Below, piece by piece: positions 40,883-48,155 of a stretch of DNA of 48,155 nucleotides. Source of the stretch: Chloroflexota bacterium. Lineage in GTDB: Bacteria; Chloroflexota; UBA6077; FW602-bin22; JAMCYS01. The position numbers and the translations under genes were made by a program. Numbering within the stretch: position 1 is the first letter of the stretch; each line of letters starts with the position of its first letter. The notes under the pieces were generated by a model. The model had not been told where the DNA came from, searched no databases, and saw nothing but the letters and a program-made list of their open reading frames with translations. Where the stretch lies: contig JAMCYS010000105.1 in NCBI GenBank assembly GCA_023473795.1, positions 1-48,155 of the forward strand, given 5' to 3'.

Positions 40883-42091
40883 CTAAGGTATTCGGTAGGC
40901 CCTGTACTGACCGGCCAAGCCGGCCGGCAGCTGCACCTCCTGCGCTCCCGGGCCAGGCTTGTATTGACTCGCCAGGTTGGCCGGGAAGACCACCAAGTGA
41001 GGGTCGCCTGAGCTGACATAACGCTGTTCGGGATGCTGATCGAAGTAGGCGAGGTAGACCTTTTCCCAGTCCAGCTGCATGTTCGTGGCCTGGATGCGGG
41101 GCACTGTGTAGGGGTCCCAGTTCACGCTATTGGGCGTCACTGCTGGCCCGCCCGTTTCGCGCATCACGGCTTCGTTGTGGTAGTGGATGCCGTTCCACGT
41201 GCCGTCGCGATCCCAGGTGGGGTCCTTGGGCTTCATGCCGAGTGGCAAGGCCAGTACGCGCACGTTGTAGTTCGGCAGGTAGCTCCGCACGGCCTGCACT
41301 GCTCTTGCCAGCTGCTCGTCTACCGCCGCCTTGCTCTTCAAGAGGTCGAGGCGCTGGTGCCAGAAGGTGTGGTTGCCGATTTCAAAGCCATCGCTGACCA
41401 GATGTTGCAGTTTCTGCCCCTTGAGGTTCTCTTGGCCGAACAGATCGTGCGGATGGTCGGCGCCAGGCAGTACGAAGAACGTGCCCTTCAGTCCCCACTC
41501 GGGGTGCAGTTGGTGAAAGCGCTCGAGCATGCCGACGGCGCTCTGGGGATCGACTTGCCAGCTGCCGTCCGGGCCCTGAATGTAGTCAAATTGCATGGGG
41601 GACGAGTCGTCGAAAGTAAGAACCACCGGACTCGTGCCGGCCGGGATGTCGATGTGGTTCTCGACCAGGTCGCTGGCGTTGATGGGACGATAGCCTCTAT
41701 CGTAGAGTAGGTTCAGGTCGTGCCAGAAGTTGGCATAAGACCTGGTCCAGCGCGACTCGGTGGGGCCGAGTAGATGATACTCGAGGATCATTACTTTGCC
41801 CAGCGCATTCGGCCTAGTCCGCGCCCAATCAGCGCCGAGCGGCGCAGCCGTGGCTGTCGGCGCTGCCGTAGGCGCGGCAGCCGCCGCGGGCGTCCGCTGG
41901 ACGCTGGCAGGTGCTGTCTCGATGGGCGGAGCGGCAGGCCCCGCCTGGGCTTGCCGGCCGACGAGTGCCGCCGACTTGGCGGGAGTGCCGTTCAGTGATA
42001 GTACGTTGGTGGCACCGAGGCCAGCCGCCAGGGCGACGATCAGACCGAGGGCAACTAGCACGGCCGTGGAGAGCGAGCGACGAAAGTGCAT
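40883..42091 (-). CDS. Polysaccharide deacetylase (CE4) family, exported
   Basis: A 402-residue protein. An N-terminal membrane/signal segment (about residues 7-30, STAVLVALGLIVALAAGLG), an Ala/Pro/Thr linker to about 88, then a CE4 domain. Asp161-Asp162 in VLTFDDSSP and His241/His245 in EIGNHTFWH are the metal and catalytic residues. CE4 enzymes deacetylate peptidoglycan, chitin or exopolysaccharide. The opening VMILEYHLLG is typical. ATG 42091 has AGGAG about 9 nt upstream and matches the signal peptide; the longer frame is not supported. Terminators lie on both sides, so it is monocistronic. Confidence 0.88.
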   Translation of the reverse strand: MHFRRSLSTAVLVALGLIVALAAGLGATNVLSLNGTPAKSAALVGRQAQAGPAAPPIETAPASVQRTPAAAAAPTAAPTATAAPLGADWARTRPNALGKVMILEYHLLGPTESRWTRSYANFWHDLNLLYDRGYRPINASDLVENHIDIPAGTSPVVLTFDDSSPMQFDYIQGPDGSWQVDPQSAVGMLERFHQLHPEWGLKGTFFVLPGADHPHDLFGQENLKGQKLQHLVSDGFEIGNHTFWHQRLDLLKSKAAVDEQLARAVQAVRSYLPNYNVRVLALPLGMKPKDPTWDRDGTWNGIHYHNEAVMRETGGPAVTPNSVNWDPYTVPRIQATNMQLDWEKVYLAYFDQHPEQRYVSSGDPHLVVFPANLASQYKPGPGAQEVQLPAGLAGQYRAYRIP

Positions 42092-42199
42092 ACCTCTTGT
42101 CTCCTGAATGACCAGGAAGCACACGTCGGATCGCGGTGGGAGCCGGTCTGTGCGATCGAAAGGTGGGCAAGCCCGCGGTCCGCGCGGCGTGGCCTGGAC

Positions 42200-42228
42200 A
42201 GAATAGCAGAGTCCGTTCCAGGTTGCGA
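42200..42228 (-). promoter_or_regulatory. Possible promoter for the deacetylase gene
   Basis: On the minus strand: TCGCAA (42228-42223), 17 nt, TATTCT (42205-42200). Good -10, poor -35. Confidence 0.3.
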
Positions 42229-42296
42229 TCATCGGCCCGAGTCGATGGTTGGCGGGGACTTGCCGGCCCTTGGGTGAGATTTTGCGCGCAGTTAGG

Positions 42297-42326
42297 CCAG
42301 CCCGCCGGTGCTACCCGGCGGGCTGG
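42297..42326 (-). terminator. GC-rich hairpin after the VanW gene
   Basis: A perfect 12-bp stem, CCAGCCCGCCGG (42297-42308) and its complement (42315-42326), with a 6-nt loop, 18 nt past the VanW stop. It lacks a U-run, so termination is probable rather than certain. Confidence 0.6.
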
Positions 42327-42344
42327 CGGGGCTCAAGAGGCTGG

Positions 42345-44354
42345 CTAACGCTTTGGTGTGGGCGTTGGTTGGGCAGGCGGGACGGGTGTCGCCTGCGGCT
42401 GAGGAGTTCCCTGGGGTTGGGGCGTGCCCGGCGACTGGGGTGTCCCGGTGCCGACCGCCGGTACACCCGGAGTAGGTGTCGGCAGGGGCGGGCCGTAGTT
42501 CTCGACGTTACGCGCGGGACTGTAACTGCTCTTGACAACCATCTGGCTAAGAAGCTGACTGCCGTCCCAGACCTTGCGGGTTATGGAGCTATTGAATCCA
42601 TCCTGGGCCACCTCGACCCAGACCACCTGGCCGGGTAGCAGGCCGGGATTGAACTCCCGAATCATCGTCGGGTCGGTCTTGACCACGTTGGTGATCACCG
42701 GCTCGCTGGCCTCGACGCGCCAGGTAGGCTTGATGCCATAAAGGGCGAAGTACATGTTTTGGCCGTCGACCCAGCCGGAGATGGCGAGCCAGCCGGACGT
42801 ATTGTTGGTGAACTTGAAATCGAGGGTCTGGTCGCTACCCGAACCATCCACCGTGCTGTCGAGGCCCTTGCGCCCCAGGGGTGGCTGGGCGTAGCGCGGT
42901 ATATAGTAGGTGTGCTCGGTGCGTTGGTCGATCTGCAGGCCGGCCCAGAATGTGGCGTGGAAGAGCGTCGTCGACACCTGGCAGATTCCACCGGCCTCCG
43001 AAAGCACCGTCTCGTGACCGCCCGAACCGGTGCCGATGATGCCCCAAGCCAGCTTGTAGCCATCGGCTAGAGTGGTGGGACCCAGCGCCTTGTTGAACGA
43101 GAACTGCTCTCCGGGCGGGATGACGTTGCCGTCGAGGCGGGATACCGCCAGACGAAGATTGTGCTGGCGCTCGGCGCCGGTGTCGCCGTACACCGTGGAG
43201 GCTTCGATGATCTTGTTCGGCAATTGAATGCTGGCGATATCAGAGCTGTGATACTTGGGCGGTTTCACCACCACCGCCAGCTGTACGGTTCGCTGGTCAG
43301 TGAGCGACTGTTGCGCTACGGCTTGCACGCTGGCGGCTACGTCGACACTGAGCCCATCCTGGCTCTCCGTCGCCAGCTGCACCTTGCCACCTTTGAAAAC
43401 GAACTGCGCGTCCACCGGCGAGCGATTGATCTTCTCGGCCATCGTGTTGACGATGTTAGTCAGTTCCTTCGCATCGAGCTGGGCTACGGTCCTGTCGCCT
43501 TCGGGGCGGAACCCTAGCATAGACGTCAGCCTTGTGCGGTCGAGGACCAGCGTCTGGCTGCCGTAGGTAATAGTCAAGGGGGCCTGGAGGATCCGCTGGG
43601 CGCTATCCTTGGCAGCCGCCAATTGCGCTTCCAGCACGCGTGGCTGCGTCTCCGTGACCGGCACGTCTATGGCGGTGGTAGAGAGCGTAGCCAGAGTACG
43701 CTCTACGCGCCGGGCGGTTTCTGCCACGTCGAGCTTGCGCCCCACCTGTGAAGCGGATATCTCCACGGTTCCGTCGGGATGGACCACCAGGGAGGCGTTG
43801 ATCACTGGGCGGTCGATCTCGGTCGCCAGATTGGCGGTCACAGACGACTGGCGGTCGGCGTCGAAGGACAGCACCGGGCTGATAGTCTGTGCCTTGCGCA
43901 GGAGGCCGAACTGCTCGCCCACGGCCTCCATGACGTTCCCTGTTCTGCCGGCGGCCAGCGCTTTGCGTACTGTGGCGTCGGCGTCGAAGCGAACGCCCAG
44001 CGCCCCTGGGGTCGTGCGCCACTCCTTGGTCCCATAGCGCAGCACCATCTCCGCCTGGGCGTACTTGGCGAACTGGGAGCTTAGCGCGGCCTTGGCCTCC
44101 GGAGCACTGTAGCCGCCGACATCCACCCCCAGCGAATCGATGCCCAGGTAGACCCGGTCGGCGTAGACTATCTGGTACATCACGACCGGTGCCAGCGCCA
44201 GCACGATGACCGCGGCCAGAACGAGCACGGCGATCCGCCTGGGGGAGAACAGTGAGCTGCGCCGCCGGCCGGCAGTGGGGGGCAGTAATCCAGTCTGGCC
44301 GAAACGTCGTGCCGTCCGCTGCTCGGACGAGAAGCTCCACCGATCTTTGCTCAT
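42345..44354 (-). CDS. VanW family protein with peptidoglycan-binding-like domains
   Basis: A 669-residue membrane-anchored envelope protein. Residues about 38-66 are one transmembrane helix; about 70-380 carry two YoaR-like putative peptidoglycan-binding modules (e.g. YLGIDSLGVDVGGYSAPEAKAAL); about 395-545 is the VanW domain (RLDGNVIPPGEQFSFNKALG, GGICQVSTTLFHATFWAGL); the end is a Pro/Thr/Gly-rich tail. VanW belongs to some vancomycin-resistance clusters but its activity is unknown. ATG 44354 follows GAGGG. It is in a run with cutA and the YfhO-like gene. Confidence 0.9.
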   Translation of the reverse strand: MSKDRWSFSSEQRTARRFGQTGLLPPTAGRRRSSLFSPRRIAVLVLAAVIVLALAPVVMYQIVYADRVYLGIDSLGVDVGGYSAPEAKAALSSQFAKYAQAEMVLRYGTKEWRTTPGALGVRFDADATVRKALAAGRTGNVMEAVGEQFGLLRKAQTISPVLSFDADRQSSVTANLATEIDRPVINASLVVHPDGTVEISASQVGRKLDVAETARRVERTLATLSTTAIDVPVTETQPRVLEAQLAAAKDSAQRILQAPLTITYGSQTLVLDRTRLTSMLGFRPEGDRTVAQLDAKELTNIVNTMAEKINRSPVDAQFVFKGGKVQLATESQDGLSVDVAASVQAVAQQSLTDQRTVQLAVVVKPPKYHSSDIASIQLPNKIIEASTVYGDTGAERQHNLRLAVSRLDGNVIPPGEQFSFNKALGPTTLADGYKLAWGIIGTGSGGHETVLSEAGGICQVSTTLFHATFWAGLQIDQRTEHTYYIPRYAQPPLGRKGLDSTVDGSGSDQTLDFKFTNNTSGWLAISGWVDGQNMYFALYGIKPTWRVEASEPVITNVVKTDPTMIREFNPGLLPGQVVWVEVAQDGFNSSITRKVWDGSQLLSQMVVKSSYSPARNVENYGPPLPTPTPGVPAVGTGTPQSPGTPQPQGTPQPQATPVPPAQPTPTPKR

Positions 44355-44408
44355 CGAGCGTCCCTCAGATCTGAGCCCGCGCCGAGCCTAGGCGGCGCAG
44401 TCGCCTGG

Positions 44409-44744
44409 TTAGTCGGGCAAGCACGAGACGGTTTCCGCCTGCAACCAGGCAAGATAGGCTCCGTCTGCTCCCGCAACCGGCAGCCGAATTATAGCAGGGA
44501 CTTGGTAACTGTGCATGGACTTGACAGTAGCAACTAAAGAAGAATAGCATTCTGGCCTAGTCTTGAGGAGCAGTACGTGCTCGTTGTCCTCTACCAGTTC
44601 GCCTTGCCACCAGTAGAACGATTCAATTGGCAAAAGGTTAGCACAGGCGGCCAGACGTCGCTCCACGAGCAGCCGCCCGATCCGACGGGCCTCCTCACGA
44701 TTCGGGCACACCGTGTAAACCAGAATCATGCTTGGTTCGCTCAT
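44409..44744 (-). CDS. cutA: CutA1 family protein (divalent cation tolerance)
   Basis: A 111-residue trimeric-ferredoxin-fold protein. ILVYTVCPNREEARRIGRLLVE, RLAACANLLPIESFYWWQGEL, VLLLKTR and SYQVPAIIRLPV are all family blocks. CutA1 binds copper and other ions in vitro; its physiological role is unsettled. ATG 44744 overlaps the YfhO-like gene's stop within ATGA, so translation is coupled, an odd partnership of a soluble protein with a large membrane protein. Confidence 0.94.
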   Translation of the reverse strand: MSEPSMILVYTVCPNREEARRIGRLLVERRLAACANLLPIESFYWWQGELVEDNEHVLLLKTRPECYSSLVATVKSMHSYQVPAIIRLPVAGADGAYLAWLQAETVSCLPD

Positions 44745-47077
44745 CGCCTCTTCACCCTGGCCGCGACGAAAAGCCCCCCGAGCAGCAGCGCCAAGAAGGT
44801 GCCGCTCAGGATGGCGCCTAATCTGATGGACCGCGGTGCGTAGTCCATCGTCACCACGTGTCTACCTGCCGGCACCGGCAGAGCGCGGAGGTAGTAGTTG
44901 CCGCGATACAGCGTGGCCGGCTGACCGTCGAGGGTGGCTTGCCAACCCGGGTAATACGGTTCGCTTACCACGAGCAAGGCGTCCTCGTCGAGCTGAACCT
45001 GGATTGCCAGGTGCTCGTCGCCATAGTCTGTGATCTCATACTTGATCTGAGGCTTCTGTTTGTCCGCGAAGCGCAGCCAAGCATTCCCTTCCAGCACCGC
45101 GGCGTTGCCGGGCGCGATATCCGGCGAGAGGGTCAGGCGCAGAGCGTCCGCCTGGCTGTCCGCGAACCGCACGTCCCTGGTTGCCCAAACCCGTGGCACC
45201 GGCCACTGCATCCGGTATACCCGCAGCTGCCCTCCCTGGCCCACGTAGTCCAGACCTCCTTCGAGGGCTCGCCGCGAGAGGGTGTACTTCACGTTGAGCA
45301 GCTGCCACAGCCGCCACTCGCTATTCGCCGATAGCAGGTCCAGCAACCGGCCCTGGAAGAAGGGGCTGTCGCCACCAATTAGATGAAGATCCACTATGTG
45401 TCCGTAGTTCTCTGGCAGGAGGTCGTGGTCGTCGGTCTGCACGCGCACGCGGAATTGCGGTTCCTCCTGGCGAGCGGCGGCATCGCTGGTCACGATGGCT
45501 GCGGCCTGAGTCGCGTCTCGAGACAGACTTGGCTGCTCGCGGACCAGCCCGCTGCCGGCATTGACCGCCCAAAGGTCAGCTACAACCAGGCCGACGGCTA
45601 AAGGAAGCCACCAACGCGCGGGCAGCGGGCGGGACAGTTGCCACCCCAACAGGCTCGCCCCTGCTGCCGCCAGCAGGGCAGCATAGACTACCTGGCTGGA
45701 TGTTTGCTCGGGGTACCCGAGCTCTCTCGCCGTCAGCCCACCGACGAACAATGCTACCGGCACAAGCAGTAAGGCAGTGGGCGCGTGCCGCGCACGCGGC
45801 CCTGCCGCCAGCGCGGCGTAGCCGAGTCCTGCCAGCACTGCCAAGGCAAGCGAGAAGACTAGCATGGCGCGCTCCTGGTCCCGAAAGAGGGCGAAGCCGG
45901 GCGCCACTGCGTGGAGCAGGGGGTAGAGTGGCCCGTTGCCTCCCAGGGAGACCAGGCCGCTCACGACCGCGGCCGCCAACCAGAACCAGCGGCTGCCGTG
46001 GGTCCCTCGCCAACAGCCCACCCCCGCTAGAAACAGGCCCAGGATGCTCACGTACGGCGCGTGCTCGGCTTTCCAATCTGGCAGTAGAATGGCCAGCAGC
46101 GAGTCGGGAGCGTAGCCAATCGCGGCCTGGGCATAGGGCAATTCGCTACGGTTGGAAAGCGGAATGAATTCCGCGCTGGGTAGAAGTTGTATCGCCGACA
46201 GGCCGAGCACGAACAGCCACAGTAGTCCGAGACGCCAGGCACTGCTGGTCAGCCACCGTCCGACCCTCACCGCGGCCGAACCGCCGCCAGCGGGCCACGC
46301 CCGCAGCACTACATACGCGCTGACCGTGTAGGCGATGTACATAATGCTCTGCGGATGGCCGGCAAGCACGCACGTCGCCAGTGTCGCCGAGCCGAGCAGC
46401 AGCCAGAACACCGGGGCTGGGCCAGCCGCGCCGCGCTCGGCAAAGTACAGCGCTAGGGGCAGCCAGAGTGCTGTTTCGAGGATCGGCATCTGCTGCAAAG
46501 GATAGGAAGTCAGGAAACCCCCAAGCGCGAAGGCGAGTCCGCCAAGCAACCCGGCGCCACGATTGCGGGTCAATTGCCAGATCAGCAGGTAGCAGAACGT
46601 GCCGGCGAGGGGGTAGGAGAACACCACCCGGTACTGCAACTCCGCTAGGGTCAGACCATCGCTGCCAAAGATGAGGCACCACAGCAGCCCAATCGGGTAG
46701 AAGGTCGCGGACTGGATGTCCGCCAGCACGGGGTGTCCGGCGTACATGTAGGGGTTCCAGAGTGGTAGATGACCCTGCCACAGTTCCTGAGCGGTGAAAC
46801 TGTGGAACGCGAAGAACTGATTGGTGAAATCCCCGGGACCGACCCAGAGGCGGGCGGAGGGATCGGGCGTCAGTAGTGGCCAGAAGAAAGCGAGGCTTAT
46901 TAGCCAGAGCGCCCCGATGGCTACAACGTGGGCGGCGGTCCTGCTTAGGAGGCCGGCTGCCAATTGGCGGCACGGCGGCACCTCGGTAGTCCTGTCGCCT
47001 AGCGATTCACTGGCCAATTCGCCACATCCGATTCGCCTTCCGTCGCCTAGCGAGTGAGTCGGGGCCGATTCTATCAC
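44741..47077 (-). CDS. YfhO-like large membrane protein
   Basis: A 778-residue protein in its longest form, with about 12-13 membrane helices in the first 500 residues and a soluble C-terminal domain before a final helix. FHSFTAQELWQGHLPLWNPYMYAGHPVLADIQSATFYP is the diagnostic loop and PYYPGWQATLDGQPATLYRGNYYLRALPVPAG the C-terminal motif of the YfhO family, which in Bacillus aids lipoteichoic-acid glycosylation and elsewhere is a GT-C-like transferase. The GTG 47077 start overlaps the -10 box, so translation must begin further in, perhaps at the TTG or GTG codons near residues 22-33; the first 35 residues are unlikely to be real. Confidence 0.85.
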   Translation of the reverse strand: MIESAPTHSLGDGRRIGCGELASESLGDRTTEVPPCRQLAAGLLSRTAAHVVAIGALWLISLAFFWPLLTPDPSARLWVGPGDFTNQFFAFHSFTAQELWQGHLPLWNPYMYAGHPVLADIQSATFYPIGLLWCLIFGSDGLTLAELQYRVVFSYPLAGTFCYLLIWQLTRNRGAGLLGGLAFALGGFLTSYPLQQMPILETALWLPLALYFAERGAAGPAPVFWLLLGSATLATCVLAGHPQSIMYIAYTVSAYVVLRAWPAGGGSAAVRVGRWLTSSAWRLGLLWLFVLGLSAIQLLPSAEFIPLSNRSELPYAQAAIGYAPDSLLAILLPDWKAEHAPYVSILGLFLAGVGCWRGTHGSRWFWLAAAVVSGLVSLGGNGPLYPLLHAVAPGFALFRDQERAMLVFSLALAVLAGLGYAALAAGPRARHAPTALLLVPVALFVGGLTARELGYPEQTSSQVVYAALLAAAGASLLGWQLSRPLPARWWLPLAVGLVVADLWAVNAGSGLVREQPSLSRDATQAAAIVTSDAAARQEEPQFRVRVQTDDHDLLPENYGHIVDLHLIGGDSPFFQGRLLDLLSANSEWRLWQLLNVKYTLSRRALEGGLDYVGQGGQLRVYRMQWPVPRVWATRDVRFADSQADALRLTLSPDIAPGNAAVLEGNAWLRFADKQKPQIKYEITDYGDEHLAIQVQLDEDALLVVSEPYYPGWQATLDGQPATLYRGNYYLRALPVPAGRHVVTMDYAPRSIRLGAILSGTFLALLLGGLFVAARVKRR

Positions 47078-47096
47078 GCCGGCTGCCGCCGGACAA
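47068..47096 (-). promoter_or_regulatory. Promoter for the YfhO-cutA-vanW run
   Basis: On the minus strand: TTGTCC (47096-47091), 17 nt, TAGAAT (47073-47068). It diverges from the GT39 gene promoter, 16 nt away. Confidence 0.55.
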
Positions 47097-47112
47097 TGCC
47101 ATGGGCCCGCCC

Positions 47113-47141
47113 TCGACCGGCGCCGACTGACAGCCTATAAT
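47113..47141 (+). promoter_or_regulatory. Promoter for the GT39-type gene
   Basis: TCGACC (47113-47118), 17 nt, consensus TATAAT (47136-47141), followed by a GAGGAG ribosome site and GTG 47183. Confidence 0.6.
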
Positions 47142-47182
47142 GGGCGCCACCCCGCGGTGACCCCGGGGCTTGAGGAGAGGGA

Positions 47183-48155
47183 GTGGATAGGAAGTGGGGC
47201 GCACGGTTCGTTGCTCTCGGCCTGACGGCTCTGGCCGCCCTACTTCGTTTCTACCATCTCGGCTATCACGACCTGCGGGGCGACGAGTCCTTCAGCATCA
47301 CTTTCGCTAAGTACGACGTCTCCACCCTTCTCCAGCGCCTGAGTGTGGGAGAGCCTCATCCGCCGCTATACTACCTCAGCCTCAAGGCTTGGATGGAGGT
47401 GGCCGGCAATAGTGAGGTGGCTGCGCGCTGGCCTTCGGCCGCGGCTGGAATCGTGACCTGCTCTTTGGCCTTCGCCTTCTGGCGTAGAGTTGGCCATCCC
47501 TACTGGGGGCTGCTGTCGGCGCTGCTGCTAGCTGTCAATCCCTACTTGATTTGGAACTCGCAGGATGCCCGTATGTACTCGCTGGCCACTGCCGCTTGCC
47601 TGGCGGCCGCCTACTGTGGTCTGGGAGTGGCCGGGATCGGGCGACCCGCTCGCCGGCTTGACTATATCGCCTTCTCAGTTGTCGCCACTGTGGCGCTATA
47701 CAGTCACTATGTCGCCGCGGTGGCCGTAGCGAGTGTGGGTTTGGTGGTGCTGCTCCGCACTTTGGCGAAGCGGCCCTGGCAGGTGGCGCCGGTCGTCGCC
47801 ACAATCGGCGCGGGCGCGATGGCTCTGCTGCTGTTCCTGCCCTGGCTGGTGATTGGCCTGCCCGCGCTCGGCTCAGGCTACAACGGCTCTTTCAGCTCAC
47901 CTGACCTAGGGACGGCGCTTAGCAACACACTCATCGTCTTCGCCGCGGGTGAGGCGCCGGCAGGCTCGACGCGGGTATGGCTTGCCTGCGGCCTGACCAC
48001 GTTCGCTCTCTTGGGCGTCGTCTGGTTGGCCAGGCGGCAGCCGTGGGTAGGTGCCCTGCTGGTCGCCTACGCGGCGTTGCCGTTCATTGCCCTCTTTCTC
48101 GCCTCCCGGGAGAGGGCCGTCTTCACAGAACGCTACCTGCAGCTAGCGTCACCTG
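47183..48155 (+). CDS. GT39/ArnT-type membrane glycosyltransferase (partial)
   Basis: The reading frame is open to the window edge: 324 residues seen of a likely 450-600. It starts at GTG 47183 with GAGGAG about 5 nt upstream. The first helix (RFVALGLTALAALLRFYHLG) is followed by the extracytoplasmic loop HDLRGDESFS with Asp34-Glu35, the catalytic acidic pair of the PMT/ArnT family, then PPLYYLSLKAWM and about seven more helices. It should use a polyprenyl-phosphate sugar to glycosylate a lipid or protein outside the membrane; the acceptor is unknown. Confidence 0.85.
   Translation, partial: MDRKWGARFVALGLTALAALLRFYHLGYHDLRGDESFSITFAKYDVSTLLQRLSVGEPHPPLYYLSLKAWMEVAGNSEVAARWPSAAAGIVTCSLAFAFWRRVGHPYWGLLSALLLAVNPYLIWNSQDARMYSLATAACLAAAYCGLGVAGIGRPARRLDYIAFSVVATVALYSHYVAAVAVASVGLVVLLRTLAKRPWQVAPVVATIGAGAMALLLFLPWLVIGLPALGSGYNGSFSSPDLGTALSNTLIVFAAGEAPAGSTRVWLACGLTTFALLGVVWLARRQPWVGALLVAYAALPFIALFLASRERAVFTERYLQLASP

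Noticed and set aside
46146-46973. A 275-residue frame in the YfhO-like gene
   Set aside because: Out of frame with the membrane protein, Arg/Pro-rich, no start support.
46994-47053. Direct repeat GTCGCCTAGCGA, two copies 48 nt apart
   Set aside because: Only 12 bp and in the doubtful N-terminal part of the YfhO-like frame; could be chance. Not reported as a repeat element.
1-48155. tRNA, rRNA, CRISPR array, prophage or restriction-type defence genes
   Set aside because: None seen: no repeat-spacer pattern, no T-arm/CCA-type structures, no integrase or transposase frame.

Overview
This is high-GC bacterial chromosome with dense, short-spaced genes. Gene content and protein character point to a member of the Chloroflexota. 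The indications are a lipoprotein-type C39 peptidase, VanW and SH3 proteins with Pro/Thr-rich linkers, a short SWIM zinc-finger protein, a DUF1638 protein, a decaprenyl-phosphate phosphoribosyltransferase-like UbiA enzyme, and an intergenic repeat with a GTAGGGGCGGG...CCCGCCC core. The phylum is inferred from these signs; there is no rRNA, tRNA or ribosomal protein gene to settle it. I see no CRISPR array, phage genes, transposase or recognisable defence island.

Layout. 1-4.6 kb: a C39-like lipoprotein, a nitroreductase, a zinc alcohol dehydrogenase, and a compact four-gene group (OsmC, two tiny coiled-coil proteins, an odd ferredoxin). 4.7-9.2 kb: a SpoVAE-like protein, then a minus-strand run with DUF123, NIPSNAP, ndk, TPR, DUF1638 and VOC genes, ending at a MITE-like repeat whose other copy lies inverted at the window start. 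9.3-15.2 kb: a methyltransferase, an unknown protein with a textbook terminator, a 1142-residue CPBP membrane protein built as a tandem duplication, and a frameshifted acetyltransferase. 15.2-21.8 kb: a GT-A-like protein, hydroxypyruvate isomerase-like gene, archease-rtcB (RNA ligation), an isopropylmalate/isocitrate dehydrogenase-family gene, a membrane-anchored Clp-fold protease and an SH3-like protein. 21.8-24.9 kb: hisA-hisF-hisI, then a DUF1646 transporter behind its own promoter and a 5' hairpin.

25-31.7 kb is a minus-strand block: tlyA, nadK, recN, an ArgA-like acetyltransferase, nudF-like and a second NUDIX gene, then a trehalose-phosphate synthase-like gene from its own promoter. The divergent block at 31.8-35.1 kb is ubiA-type transferase, diacylglycerol-kinase-family gene and pyk, tightly coupled. 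35.2-39.3 kb holds sirC, hemA and hemC (tetrapyrrole synthesis) and an acyl-CoA dehydrogenase. 39.3 kb to the end is an envelope region: glucosaminidase, SWIM protein, polysaccharide deacetylase, VanW, CutA, a YfhO-like membrane protein and a GT39-type transferase cut by the window edge.

Most genes have a clear GGAGG-type ribosome site and GTG/TTG starts are common. A subset of operon-leading genes instead has the -10 box only 6-12 nt before the start codon and no ribosome site, which suggests leaderless transcripts. The best candidates for something undescribed are the repeat element that ends 9-10 nt before the -35 box of two unrelated promoters, the OsmC/coiled-coil/ferredoxin module, the duplicated CPBP protein, and the SpoVAE-like gene in a non-Firmicute setting.
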